Source: Chitinivibrionales bacterium
GTDB taxonomy: Bacteria; Fibrobacterota; Chitinivibrionia; Chitinivibrionales; JANQEN01
Assembly: GCA_030593665.1 (NCBI GenBank)
Contig: JAUVGS010000191.1
Span: forward strand, 1 to 5,081
Direction of reading: 5' to 3'
Length of the DNA: 5,081 bases
Every line of letters begins with the position of its first letter. Within the stretch, counting starts at the first letter, position 1. This document shows positions 1 to 5,081 of this stretch, in pieces. A model generated the notes under the pieces. It ran no database searches. It was not told where the DNA came from and saw nothing but the letters and a program-made list of their open reading frames with translations. The translations under genes and the position numbers were made by a program.

Positions 1-12
1 TGAATTATTTTT

Positions 13-22
13 CTATATATAG
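13..22 (+). promoter_or_regulatory. Possible -10 element upstream of the STAS gene
   Basis: CTATATATAG is a perfect 10-bp palindrome containing TATATA (14-19), which could serve as a -10 box about 28 bases before the start codon. The -35 position would fall off the left edge of the window, so it cannot be confirmed. The gene could equally be the last of an operon that begins outside the window. Confidence 0.25.
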
Positions 23-33
23 TTTCATTCTCC

Positions 34-39
34 AGGGAG
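34..39 (+). promoter_or_regulatory. Ribosome binding site of the STAS gene
   Basis: AGGGAG lies seven bases before the ATG at 47, a standard Shine-Dalgarno match and spacing. It fixes the start of the STAS gene. Confidence 0.8.
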
Positions 40-46
40 TCGTGTA

Positions 47-388
47 ATGGGAATCACAATTAAATCAAAAAAAATTAATAACCTGCCTGTTCTTGTAATC
101 AATGGCAGGCTTATTAATGTTGATTCAGAAAAATTCCAAAAGAAATTAGAACAGTTTTGCAAGAAAAACAATCGCACCGCGGTTGTTGACATCTCAGAGG
201 TTAATTTTATAGATAGTTTCGGGTTAGGGACACTTGTTCAGCATCACACACAGCTTCAGAAATCAGGTGGCAAACTGTATATCCTCAATACAAAAACGGA
301 TCCCAACACTTATATACAGCGTCTTTTCGAAATGACCGGGCTAAAAAAAGTCTTTCATCTGATTGAATCATTGGAACAGATACAGTAA
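47..388 (+). CDS. STAS-domain protein, anti-sigma factor antagonist-like
   Basis: This 113-residue protein is essentially one STAS domain of the SpoIIAA/RsbV type. In that family the protein binds a serine-kinase anti-sigma factor in the cytoplasm, and phosphorylation of a conserved serine turns binding off. The order of motifs fits: an N-terminal strand pair ending in VINGRLINVDSEKF (residues 17-30), the core VVDISEVNFIDSFGLGTL (46-63), GGKLYILN (74-81) and the C-terminal helix RLFEMTGLKKVF (92-103). Ser57 in IDSFGLG aligns with the phosphorylated Ser58 of B. subtilis SpoIIAA; the following serine of the usual DSSGLG is Phe58 here. There is no signal peptide or membrane segment. The start is set by a good ribosome binding site seven bases upstream. 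No kinase, phosphatase or sigma factor gene lies in the window, so the partner is unknown. A role in a chemotaxis or other signalling complex is also possible. Confidence 0.92.
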   Translation: MGITIKSKKINNLPVLVINGRLINVDSEKFQKKLEQFCKKNNRTAVVDISEVNFIDSFGLGTLVQHHTQLQKSGGKLYILNTKTDPNTYIQRLFEMTGLKKVFHLIESLEQIQ

Positions 389-417
389 CAGAATGCTGAA
401 ATTAGAAAGGTGAAAAT

Positions 418-509
418 TGAACTTTCTACTAATCATTTGTACCCCAAGGGCATAACTTATAGTGGAAGTAAACTTCCTGCTAATCGTTTAAACTTCCTAT
501 CTTTCGTTT
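418..509. repeat. Three degenerate 21-bp direct repeats in the convergent intergenic region
   Basis: Copies start at 418, 469 and 489. Copy 1 (418-438) begins TGAACTTTCTACTAATC and copy 2 (469-489) begins TAAACTTCCTGCTAATC; they match at 17 of 21 positions and all four differences are transitions. Copy 3 (489-509) begins TAAACTTCCT and ends TCGTTT; it matches copy 2 at 16 of 21 positions. Copies 2 and 3 are head-to-tail with a 20-bp period, while copy 1 lies 51 bp away. The unit does not code for anything recognisable. It may be remnants of a duplicated regulatory site or a decayed dispersed repeat. Confidence 0.55.
464..477. repeat. Short palindrome GGAAGT-AA-ACTTCC
   Basis: Six-base arms GGAAGT (464-469) and ACTTCC (472-477) are separated by AA. 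The right arm lies inside the second direct-repeat copy. With a two-base spacer it is more likely a DNA-level dyad than a stable RNA hairpin. No T-run follows on either strand, so it does not look like a terminator. Confidence 0.4.
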
Positions 510-525
510 CTAATTTCCAATTTCA

Positions 526-550
526 AGCCGTGAACGGCTACGTTTTTGTT
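526..550 (+). terminator. Weak terminator-like hairpin at the convergent junction
   Basis: AGCCG (526-530) pairs with CGGCT (535-539) around a TGAA loop. It is followed after three bases by TTTTTGTT (543-550). Read on the plus strand this resembles a short intrinsic terminator for the STAS transcript, although it is 137 bases past the STAS stop and the stem is only five pairs. It overlaps the stop codon of the opposing activase gene (538-540). On the minus strand no T-run follows the hairpin. Confidence 0.35.
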
Positions 551-3500
551 ACCATATCCACAATAGTTTCCGGAACCGGAATATCCACTTTTCCCTTTAA
601 CGTCATGATTTTTTTATGAAGTCGCCGGGCTTGTACTACAAACGATTCCAGGCCGGCTTCAATCAGTTGTGGAAAAGGATCGCCATCAGTTTCAACCGAT
701 AAAAACGGGAATGTATCAAAATCATTAAACAGGGTGGCTTTCTTTTCCCAGCCGGGCATTCTCTTCTTCCCGGCAACATTCATCTCTTTCTTAAGCATAG
801 CTTCTGCCATCCGGGAATACATACAGCCGAACGGGCCGATAGCTACCACCCCGCACGAGTCATTTACTATCTCGCGCATGCCGAGTCCAAGGGTAAGTAT
901 ACATTCCCCCCTGAAATTTTCATTAAGTAAATGCCTGACCCCGCCAATGGTGTCAGCCACGTCAATCATCTCAGCGGTATACACACCTGAAGTTACAAGT
1001 ATTGATTTAATACGTTTTTCCCACCATTCCTGAAGAGTGGTCACAACCCGGATCTTTACCATATCCTGAAATGACAATTTCCTCTCACCAAGGCCGTTAT
1101 TAATAACATAATTGCCATAGCAGATATATTCGGCAAGCGGTGCAACACGTACCATGAATCCGTGATTTTCAAGATAGTCGACAATATTCTTTCGTGAGAA
1201 TTCATCCCGGCGGACAAAAATCTCCCCGACAAGCGACACGACCGGCACATTTTCCGGATTCTTCTTTAATGGTATACGTGCCAACTGCATACTGACAAAC
1301 TTCAGTAGTGAAGAAAATCGAATTGATAATTTCCCCTCAAACCAGGCTATACATTTCCTCCACGAAGCATTAGCAATACGCATGGCATAGACCGGATCAC
1401 GAGCAGTAACTCTAAGCATGCTTTCAATATCACTGAACACATCGGTAAGAACGATTCCCTGCCAGGCCCGGAGTAAAACACCTGCACCCAACCCACTATA
1501 ACTGTTCTCGTCCGTCACCGTGAGTAAGGCCGCATTCGGTATCTCTTTCTTTACGATGAGCTGTTCAAATGCCCGGCAATACTGCCCTAACCGGCATGGG
1601 CCGCCACCGGTCGCCATGGCAAAAACCGAGACCTTGTTTGCAGAGCTTCTCTTTTCAAGGTGGCTGATAAATGTACCGGTAGTAATGATATAGGGTAAAC
1701 ATTCTTTACAGGTAGTATTCTTCTTTCCTGTTAACAATTCATCTTTGGAAGGTATTGCCAATGCACGGGTATTGATTCCCTCTTTGCGTAATATGGCAGC
1801 AACCGTTTCCGATGCTTTATGGCCAAATGAAGGTATCAACACCTCTACCCGTGGATCGGTGATATGAATTTTCTCACCATCTGAGGAGTAGACATAGGGG
1901 TATGCTACCCGTGCAGCACTGAATTCAGAGGAGGTATCATCCTCCTTGTCCTGTATACCGCGATACCGGGTAATAATATCAAGTGCGGCTTCAATGCGTG
2001 TATCGATTCCCGCATCAGCAGTATGCTGATCAAGTTCAAGTGTTAATGAGGGCTTTTGCTGCATGACATTACGGAAATATCCAAGTAGGAATGAGTCGGG
2101 ACCACAGGAAAAATTGGTAATATAAAAACCAAAAAGATTATCACGCTCCTTTACAAATTGTGCCGCCTTCATGATGTTCTGCCCCATAGCCCAGAACATC
2201 TTTTTATCAACAGTGTAGTCATCCACGGGCAGCATATCATGCGGAATTATAGTGTAACCACGAGAAGCGACTTTATGAGGAATTCCCATATTGCTGCTGT
2301 CGGCAAAGGCGTTATACGGCCTGCCAAAAAGAACGATTGCATAGGTATCTTTATTTTTTTCAAGTACATAGAGAGCTTTTTTTCCTATCCGGCGAAGTTC
2401 ATTTCCAAACGCATTCTGTTTTTCGCAGGCATATAAATAGGCATTACGCGCCTGTTTTTCCGCGATACCCATTTTTGCAGCAATAGCCACGAATGAATTA
2501 ATCGTTGTTTCATACCCCCGGTCCATACGAAGAACCGGCTGTATCATGATTGTGCCGGATTCCTCAATTTCCTTTCTGAACGTGGTTTTTAAATAATAGG
2601 GCTCTCCCTGGATAAACGGACATAATCGACTATACGTAGGTACATTCGGTACAGGTAGCTGCATTATCTGGGGTATAAACAGGTAATCACATTTCTGTTG
2701 TAACAACTGGTAAAAACTGCCGTGAGCTACCCCGACAGGCAGGCAGAAAGATGCTTCTGTTCGGGATATACCCTCCGGTTCTATACTCTCCGGAATAATG
2801 ACTTTAAAACCCAGACGGGAAAAGAAATTTGAAAAAAGCGGATAGAGCGAATGAAATAGCAATGACCTGTTAAGGCCTACTGTTCGCGGTTTATGGCCGA
2901 CGTCATTTTGAAGTACCGGCTGAGAAGGGCCATATTTTTCCAGCATGAGTTTCTGGCGCAGTATTACCAGATCCAACTCTTCTATATCGTCAATATATTT
3001 ATCAATACGACGATTATAATATTTATCACATATCCCACCAAAGGCATAGAGTCGATTTTCAATCCTTATCCGTGATATAGAACATTTTCTATCACATTTT
3101 TCCTTACCGCCCGCACAGATAAATGTTCCTTCGGTATTCGCATTCCGTCCGGCAAGCGCATGAAGATTAAATCTTTTTTCAACAGCAGCCCCCTGTTCAA
3201 TTCGTCTCTCAACCTCCAATGCGACTCCAAAAGCACCCATCAATCCAGGATCAGGCGGTACCAGTATCTCACTCTTCAGTAAAGAAGCCATTGCTATGGG
3301 AACAGCCCTGTTGTAACAAACGCCGCCCTGCATAAAAATTCTTTTTCCAACGGCACGATGCCCTTTTACACGATTTAAATAATTAAGGCATATTGAATAC
3401 ACTAATCCGGCCAGTATATCATTACGTGTCACGCCATGCTGGACAGCGCGTTTAATATCACTTGATATAAATGCGGCACATTGATCGGTAAAATTAGGCG

Positions 3501-4881
3501 GAAGTGATGCCTTTAATGCGCAGGTACCAATATCCTCCGTCATGACCCCAAGGGTTTCAAAAGCGGATTCTTCGAGAAACGAACCGGTTCCCGCACTGCA
3601 TGCCTCATTCATGGCATAATCAGACGGCACCCCCGCAGTAAGAAAGGTATATTTTGCATCCTGGCCGCCGATTTCAAATATAGTATCAACCTGGTTATCA
3701 TAATACTCAGCAGCCGCAGCATGCGCAATAATTTCATTAATGACATTATCAGTTAATGCATGCAGCCCGGCAATCTGCCGGCCCGAACCGGTCACCCCTA
3801 CGCCGGCAACGGTTATCTCTCTATCACCGACCTGCTTAAGTAGTGATACATAGCACTTTTTTGAAGCGGCAACAGGATTGCCGTTCGTCCGAAGATAGAC
3901 ATCGGCAAGTATTTTTTTATCAGCTTTACGTAACAATACTGCCTTGGTTGTTGTAGAACCGACATCCAATCCAAGAATACAGACATCTCCCTGATGTATA
4001 GTTCCCCGTTCTGATTTCCCGAAAGTGACAAGATGTTCAGCTTCTGCTAATGGTGCATGAAAGGATAGGAATGACTTCGATTCAATAATCAGACGGTCAA
4101 ATGAAGAGGGTAATTCCAGACAGGGATGGTCCAGCGCCCAGAGTGCGGCACCATAAGCCTCAAAGACAGAAGCACGTTCCGGAATCAGGAGCTGCATATA
4201 CCGGCCCCGCAAAATGTCAACCATCGCCGTATTTAATACTCCCCCACCGATAATCGCAACGGTATCACGCGGCATATCTTTTATAAGCTCATCGACTTTA
4301 TCAGCCATCATGGTACAAAGGCCGGAAACAACATTTTTAACCGGTACTCCCTTGTTCATGGCATGGGTACAGTCGCTTTTACAAAACACACTACAGCGGC
4401 CGGCTATTTTGTAAGGCGTCCCCTCGGTCGAAAGGCGCACAGCCTCATCAACACCCAATCCCATGCGGCGTACCTGCTGCTGAAAGAATTCACCTGTTCC
4501 GGAGGCACATTTATTGCCGGTATGAACCGAGACAATACCTCCTGCCTTACCAATCTTATATACGAGCTGTGTTTCACCGCCACTGCTGATTACAATGTCA
4601 GGATATGGTCCTCCACCAAACTCTTCAGCCAATGCAATATCTACAGCCTCCGGCTCAGAAATGGTGCTCAGAGCAACAGAATTCCTGAATGTCCGGCCTG
4701 TAAGGGCTATTCTATCTATTTCATACCGATCGATTCGTTCGAGATATTCAAAGAAAGCTTTTCTCGGATTCCCTTCATGATCAATACGTTCAGTGCTGAC
4801 AACCGATTTTATTTCAGGGTCAGCCTGAATAATCACACATTGCATCGAAGTTGCGCCGAAACAGATACCAAGTGTCTTCAT
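538..4881 (-). CDS. Giant fused 2-hydroxyacyl-CoA dehydratase activase / reductase-like protein
   Basis: This 1447-residue cytoplasmic protein belongs to the HgdC/BadF/BcrA activase superfamily. In order it carries activase-like ATPase domain 1 (about residues 3-250), activase domain 2 (302-558), a cysteine-rich linker (588-620), a DUF2229-like region (665-970) and an HgdB/double-cubane-reductase-like region (1009-1425). Family members use ATP hydrolysis to drive electrons to very low potential through a shared [4Fe-4S] cluster, activating radical dehydratases or reductases. The length suits the known fused acyl-CoA dehydratase activase-related proteins, so it appears complete. The start is secure: an in-frame TAA lies three codons upstream (4888-4890), and the next methionine, residue 13, would remove the first glycine-rich motif. 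No clear Shine-Dalgarno sequence precedes the ATG. No signal peptide or membrane helix is seen. The substrate is unknown and no separate dehydratase gene is in the window. The call of family is firm; the reaction is inferred. Confidence 0.95.
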   Translation of the reverse strand: MKTLGICFGATSMQCVIIQADPEIKSVVSTERIDHEGNPRKAFFEYLERIDRYEIDRIALTGRTFRNSVALSTISEPEAVDIALAEEFGGGPYPDIVISSGGETQLVYKIGKAGGIVSVHTGNKCASGTGEFFQQQVRRMGLGVDEAVRLSTEGTPYKIAGRCSVFCKSDCTHAMNKGVPVKNVVSGLCTMMADKVDELIKDMPRDTVAIIGGGVLNTAMVDILRGRYMQLLIPERASVFEAYGAALWALDHPCLELPSSFDRLIIESKSFLSFHAPLAEAEHLVTFGKSERGTIHQGDVCILGLDVGSTTTKAVLLRKADKKILADVYLRTNGNPVAASKKCYVSLLKQVGDREITVAGVGVTGSGRQIAGLHALTDNVINEIIAHAAAAEYYDNQVDTIFEIGGQDAKYTFLTAGVPSDYAMNEACSAGTGSFLEESAFETLGVMTEDIGTCALKASLPPNFTDQCAAFISSDIKRAVQHGVTRNDILAGLVYSICLNYLNRVKGHRAVGKRIFMQGGVCYNRAVPIAMASLLKSEILVPPDPGLMGAFGVALEVERRIEQGAAVEKRFNLHALAGRNANTEGTFICAGGKEKCDRKCSISRIRIENRLYAFGGICDKYYNRRIDKYIDDIEELDLVILRQKLMLEKYGPSQPVLQNDVGHKPRTVGLNRSLLFHSLYPLFSNFFSRLGFKVIIPESIEPEGISRTEASFCLPVGVAHGSFYQLLQQKCDYLFIPQIMQLPVPNVPTYSRLCPFIQGEPYYLKTTFRKEIEESGTIMIQPVLRMDRGYETTINSFVAIAAKMGIAEKQARNAYLYACEKQNAFGNELRRIGKKALYVLEKNKDTYAIVLFGRPYNAFADSSNMGIPHKVASRGYTIIPHDMLPVDDYTVDKKMFWAMGQNIMKAAQFVKERDNLFGFYITNFSCGPDSFLLGYFRNVMQQKPSLTLELDQHTADAGIDTRIEAALDIITRYRGIQDKEDDTSSEFSAARVAYPYVYSSDGEKIHITDPRVEVLIPSFGHKASETVAAILRKEGINTRALAIPSKDELLTGKKNTTCKECLPYIITTGTFISHLEKRSSANKVSVFAMATGGGPCRLGQYCRAFEQLIVKKEIPNAALLTVTDENSYSGLGAGVLLRAWQGIVLTDVFSDIESMLRVTARDPVYAMRIANASWRKCIAWFEGKLSIRFSSLLKFVSMQLARIPLKKNPENVPVVSLVGEIFVRRDEFSRKNIVDYLENHGFMVRVAPLAEYICYGNYVINNGLGERKLSFQDMVKIRVVTTLQEWWEKRIKSILVTSGVYTAEMIDVADTIGGVRHLLNENFRGECILTLGLGMREIVNDSCGVVAIGPFGCMYSRMAEAMLKKEMNVAGKKRMPGWEKKATLFNDFDTFPFLSVETDGDPFPQLIEAGLESFVVQARRLHKKIMTLKGKVDIPVPETIVDMVTKT
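607..1857 (-). other. Domain 4: dehydratase/double-cubane reductase-like region
   Basis: Residues 1009-1425 contain PRVEVLIPSFGHKASETV (1010-1027), TTCKECLPYIITTGTF (1056-1071), TGGGPCRLGQYCRAFE (1091-1106), LVGEIFVRRDEFSRKNIV (1217-1234), IGPFGCMYSRMAEAML (1348-1363) and VETDGDPFPQLIEAGLESF (1396-1414). Cys1058, Cys1061, Cys1096, Cys1102 and Cys1353 are candidate cluster ligands. These motifs resemble the HgdB-type D-component fold of 2-hydroxyglutaryl-CoA dehydratase and of double-cubane cluster proteins. It may accept electrons from the ATPase half. The homology is likely, the chemistry unknown. Confidence 0.75.
1972..2889 (-). other. Domain 3: DUF2229-like region
   Basis: Residues 665-970 start with RTVGLNRSLLFHSLYPLF (666-683), the typical opening of DUF2229. 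It continues with ASFCLPVGVAHGSFYQLL (710-727), DYLFIPQI (732-739), CPFIQGEPYYLK (754-765), VLFGRPYNAF (850-859), FSCGPDSFLLGYF (924-936) and LELDQHTADAGIDTRIEAAL (948-967). Cys713, Cys754 and Cys926 sit at conserved places and could bind a cluster. The closing motif (DxHTADAGxDTRxEA) is shared with stand-alone activase-associated proteins related to HgdB. Motif recognition is from memory of the family; the exact boundaries are approximate. Confidence 0.8.
3022..3120 (-). other. Cysteine-rich linker, possible metal site
   Basis: Residues 588-620 carry Cys589, Cys596, Cys600 and Cys618 (spacing C-x6-C-x3-C-x17-C) within FICAGGKEKCDRKCS and YAFGGICDKY. The spacing and glycines suggest a zinc ribbon or an extra iron-sulfur site between the ATPase and reductase halves. 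The metal cannot be told from sequence. Confidence 0.5.
3208..3978 (-). other. Domain 2: canonical BadF/HgdC-type activase ATPase
   Basis: Residues 302-558 contain the full canonical set: ILGLDVGSTTTKAVLL (302-317) with Asp306, GVGVTGSGRQIAG (360-372), NEIIAHAAAA (382-391), IFEIGGQDAKY (401-411), NEACSAGTGSFLEESA (425-440), CAAFISSDIKRAVQHG (468-483), FMQGGVCYNRAV (516-527) and PPDPGLMGAFGVAL (542-555). Cys428 and Cys468 are the expected cluster ligands. With Cys125 and Cys163 of domain 1 they give the four cysteines that in HgdC come from two identical subunits. This is the domain expected to hydrolyse ATP. Confidence 0.9.
4132..4875 (-). other. Domain 1: N-terminal activase-like ATPase fold, atypical nucleotide motifs
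   Basis: Residues 3-250 follow the ASKHA activase plan: LGICFGATSMQC (4-15), SSGGETQLVYKI (99-110), NKCASGTGEFFQ (123-134), GRCSVFCKSDCTHAMNKG (161-178), IIGGGVLNTAM (210-220) and YGAALWAL (243-250). Cys125 and Cys163 align with the two [4Fe-4S] ligands of HgdC. The phosphate-loop aspartate of the usual GxDxGST is Cys7 here, and the usual IGGQDAK reads SGGETQL, so catalytic acids are missing. Cys163, Cys167 and Cys171 form a C-x3-C-x3-C run. The domain probably keeps the fold and cluster but may not hydrolyse ATP; that last point is inference. Confidence 0.8.
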
Positions 4882-4917
4882 AGTAAGTTATGCTCTACGT
4901 ACAAAGGAAACCTTACT

Positions 4918-4923
4918 GTTATA
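4918..4923 (-). promoter_or_regulatory. Tentative -10 box of the activase gene
   Basis: On the minus strand TATAAC matches five of six bases of the sigma-70 -10 consensus and would place the transcript start about 30 bases before the ATG. The hexamer 17 bases further upstream is TACTAA, a poor -35, so this is only a weak candidate. Confidence 0.2.
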
Positions 4924-4976
4924 AAAGAGGTATTTATGCCTTAGTACCTTACAGATTGCTTTCTTGTTTTTTAGGT

Positions 4977-5003
4977 ATTGGTTACAAATTTATTTGTTAC
5001 AAT
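4977..5003. promoter_or_regulatory. Operator-like imperfect palindrome upstream of the activase gene
   Basis: ATTGGTTACAAAT (4977-4989) and ATTTGTTACAAT (4992-5003) are near-perfect inverted arms around a TT centre, with one mismatch and one extra base. The same stretch gives a direct repeat of GTTACAA (4981-4987 and 4996-5002). It begins 96 bases upstream of the activase ATG, where a regulator could act. On the minus strand each arm offers a TTGTAA hexamer that could be a -35, but no good -10 follows at the right spacing. Confidence 0.35.
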
Positions 5004-5011
5004 ACTTTATT

Positions 5012-5036
5012 CCGAATGCTTTCTTCGGTTAGAAAG
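5012..5036. repeat. Two overlapping, mutually exclusive small hairpins
   Basis: CCGAA (5012-5016) can pair with TTCGG (5024-5028), or CTTTCT (5019-5024) can pair with AGAAAG (5031-5036); both share base 5024 and cannot form together. TGCTTTCTT within this stretch (5017-5025) also occurs exactly 60 bp to the left (4957-4965). Stems of five and six pairs are short and may be chance. Confidence 0.25.
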
Positions 5037-5058
5037 GAATCTGATAAGGAACTTACTT

Positions 5059-5073
5059 GCGGGTTTATCCCGC
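5059..5073. repeat. GC-rich hairpin at the right edge
   Basis: GCGGG (5059-5063) and CCCGC (5069-5073) enclose TTTAT. It stands out as a GC-rich stem in AT-rich non-coding DNA. No T-run follows on the minus strand, and on the plus strand only eight bases remain before the window ends, so a terminator for a neighbouring gene can be neither shown nor excluded. A REP-type dispersed palindrome is the other possibility. Confidence 0.45.
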
Positions 5074-5081
5074 GTTAGTAC

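Larger units (their letters stand above)
398..517. repeat. Long-range inverted repeat framing the intergenic repeats
   Basis: GAAATTAGAAA (398-408) is the exact reverse complement of TTTCTAATTTC (507-517). After a small asymmetric internal loop, a further four pairs form between GAAA (412-415) and TTTC (502-505). The 98 bases between the main arms contain most of the direct-repeat units. In RNA from either strand this could form a closing stem at the 3' ends of both converging transcripts. It is AT-rich, so the stem would be weak. Confidence 0.45.

Noticed and set aside
403..428. Hairpin TAGAAAG/CTTTCTA as a terminator for the activase transcript
   Set aside because: The loop is long, the stem is AT-rich and no T-run follows on the minus strand, so it does not meet the usual pattern.
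418..509. CRISPR-like reading of the three intergenic repeats
   Set aside because: The copies are too diverged and irregularly spaced, two of them abut without a spacer, and no cas gene is present.
410..619. Small plus-strand open frame of 69 codons starting with GTG
   Set aside because: Its AAAGG lies directly against the GTG with no spacing, it runs into the antisense of the activase 3' end, and the product matches no family I recognise. It also passes through the non-coding repeats.
734..1033. Plus-strand open frame of 99 codons
   Set aside because: It is antisense to conserved motifs of activase domain 4 and has no recognisable domain.
3208..4875. Possibility that the two activase halves are separate genes joined by a sequencing error
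   Set aside because: The frame is open throughout with no stop or motif break, the linker has normal composition, and fused proteins of this length are a known family arrangement.
4363..4944. Plus-strand open frame of 193 codons opposite the activase 5' end
   Set aside because: It is wholly antisense to strongly conserved activase motifs except for its last 63 bases, and its product has no recognisable domain. It is a shadow of the real gene.
4890..5078. Plus-strand open frame of 62 codons in the upstream non-coding region
   Set aside because: There is no ribosome binding site, it spans the palindrome and hairpins, and the product is low-complexity and unfamiliar.

Overview
The window holds two convergent protein genes and their flanking non-coding DNA. 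The first is a small plus-strand gene (47-388) for a free-standing STAS-domain protein of the anti-sigma factor antagonist type. The second is a very long minus-strand gene (4881-538, 1447 residues) for a multidomain protein of the 2-hydroxyacyl-CoA dehydratase activase / benzoyl-CoA reductase (BadF/BcrA/HgdC) superfamily. No rRNA, tRNA, transposase, CRISPR array or phage gene is visible.

The host is most likely an anaerobic bacterium. Oxygen-sensitive, cysteine-rich activases of this kind are typical of anaerobes such as Clostridia, Desulfo-group bacteria, spirochaetes and Fibrobacterota-like lineages. Nothing here fixes the phylum. Coding DNA is of moderate G+C and the intergenic DNA is clearly richer in A+T.

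Layout: 1-46 is a short leader with a clear ribosome binding site for the STAS gene. 389-537 is the convergent intergenic space. It holds three degenerate copies of a 21-bp unit, a long-range inverted repeat, a short palindrome and a weak terminator-like hairpin that covers the stop codon of the opposing gene. 538-4881 is the giant activase. 4882-5081 is non-coding and holds an operator-like imperfect palindrome, small alternative hairpins, a GC-rich hairpin at the right edge and no convincing promoter.

The large protein joins pieces that are separate subunits in classical systems: two ASKHA ATPase domains, a cysteine-rich linker, a DUF2229-like region and a C-terminal region resembling the dehydratase/double-cubane reductase subunits. 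A single polypeptide could therefore couple ATP hydrolysis to low-potential electron transfer. The first ATPase domain has lost the usual phosphate-loop residues but keeps the cluster cysteines, which suggests an asymmetric intramolecular pseudo-dimer. The substrate cannot be read from the sequence. The STAS gene shows no evident functional tie to the activase; they converge and cannot share an operon.
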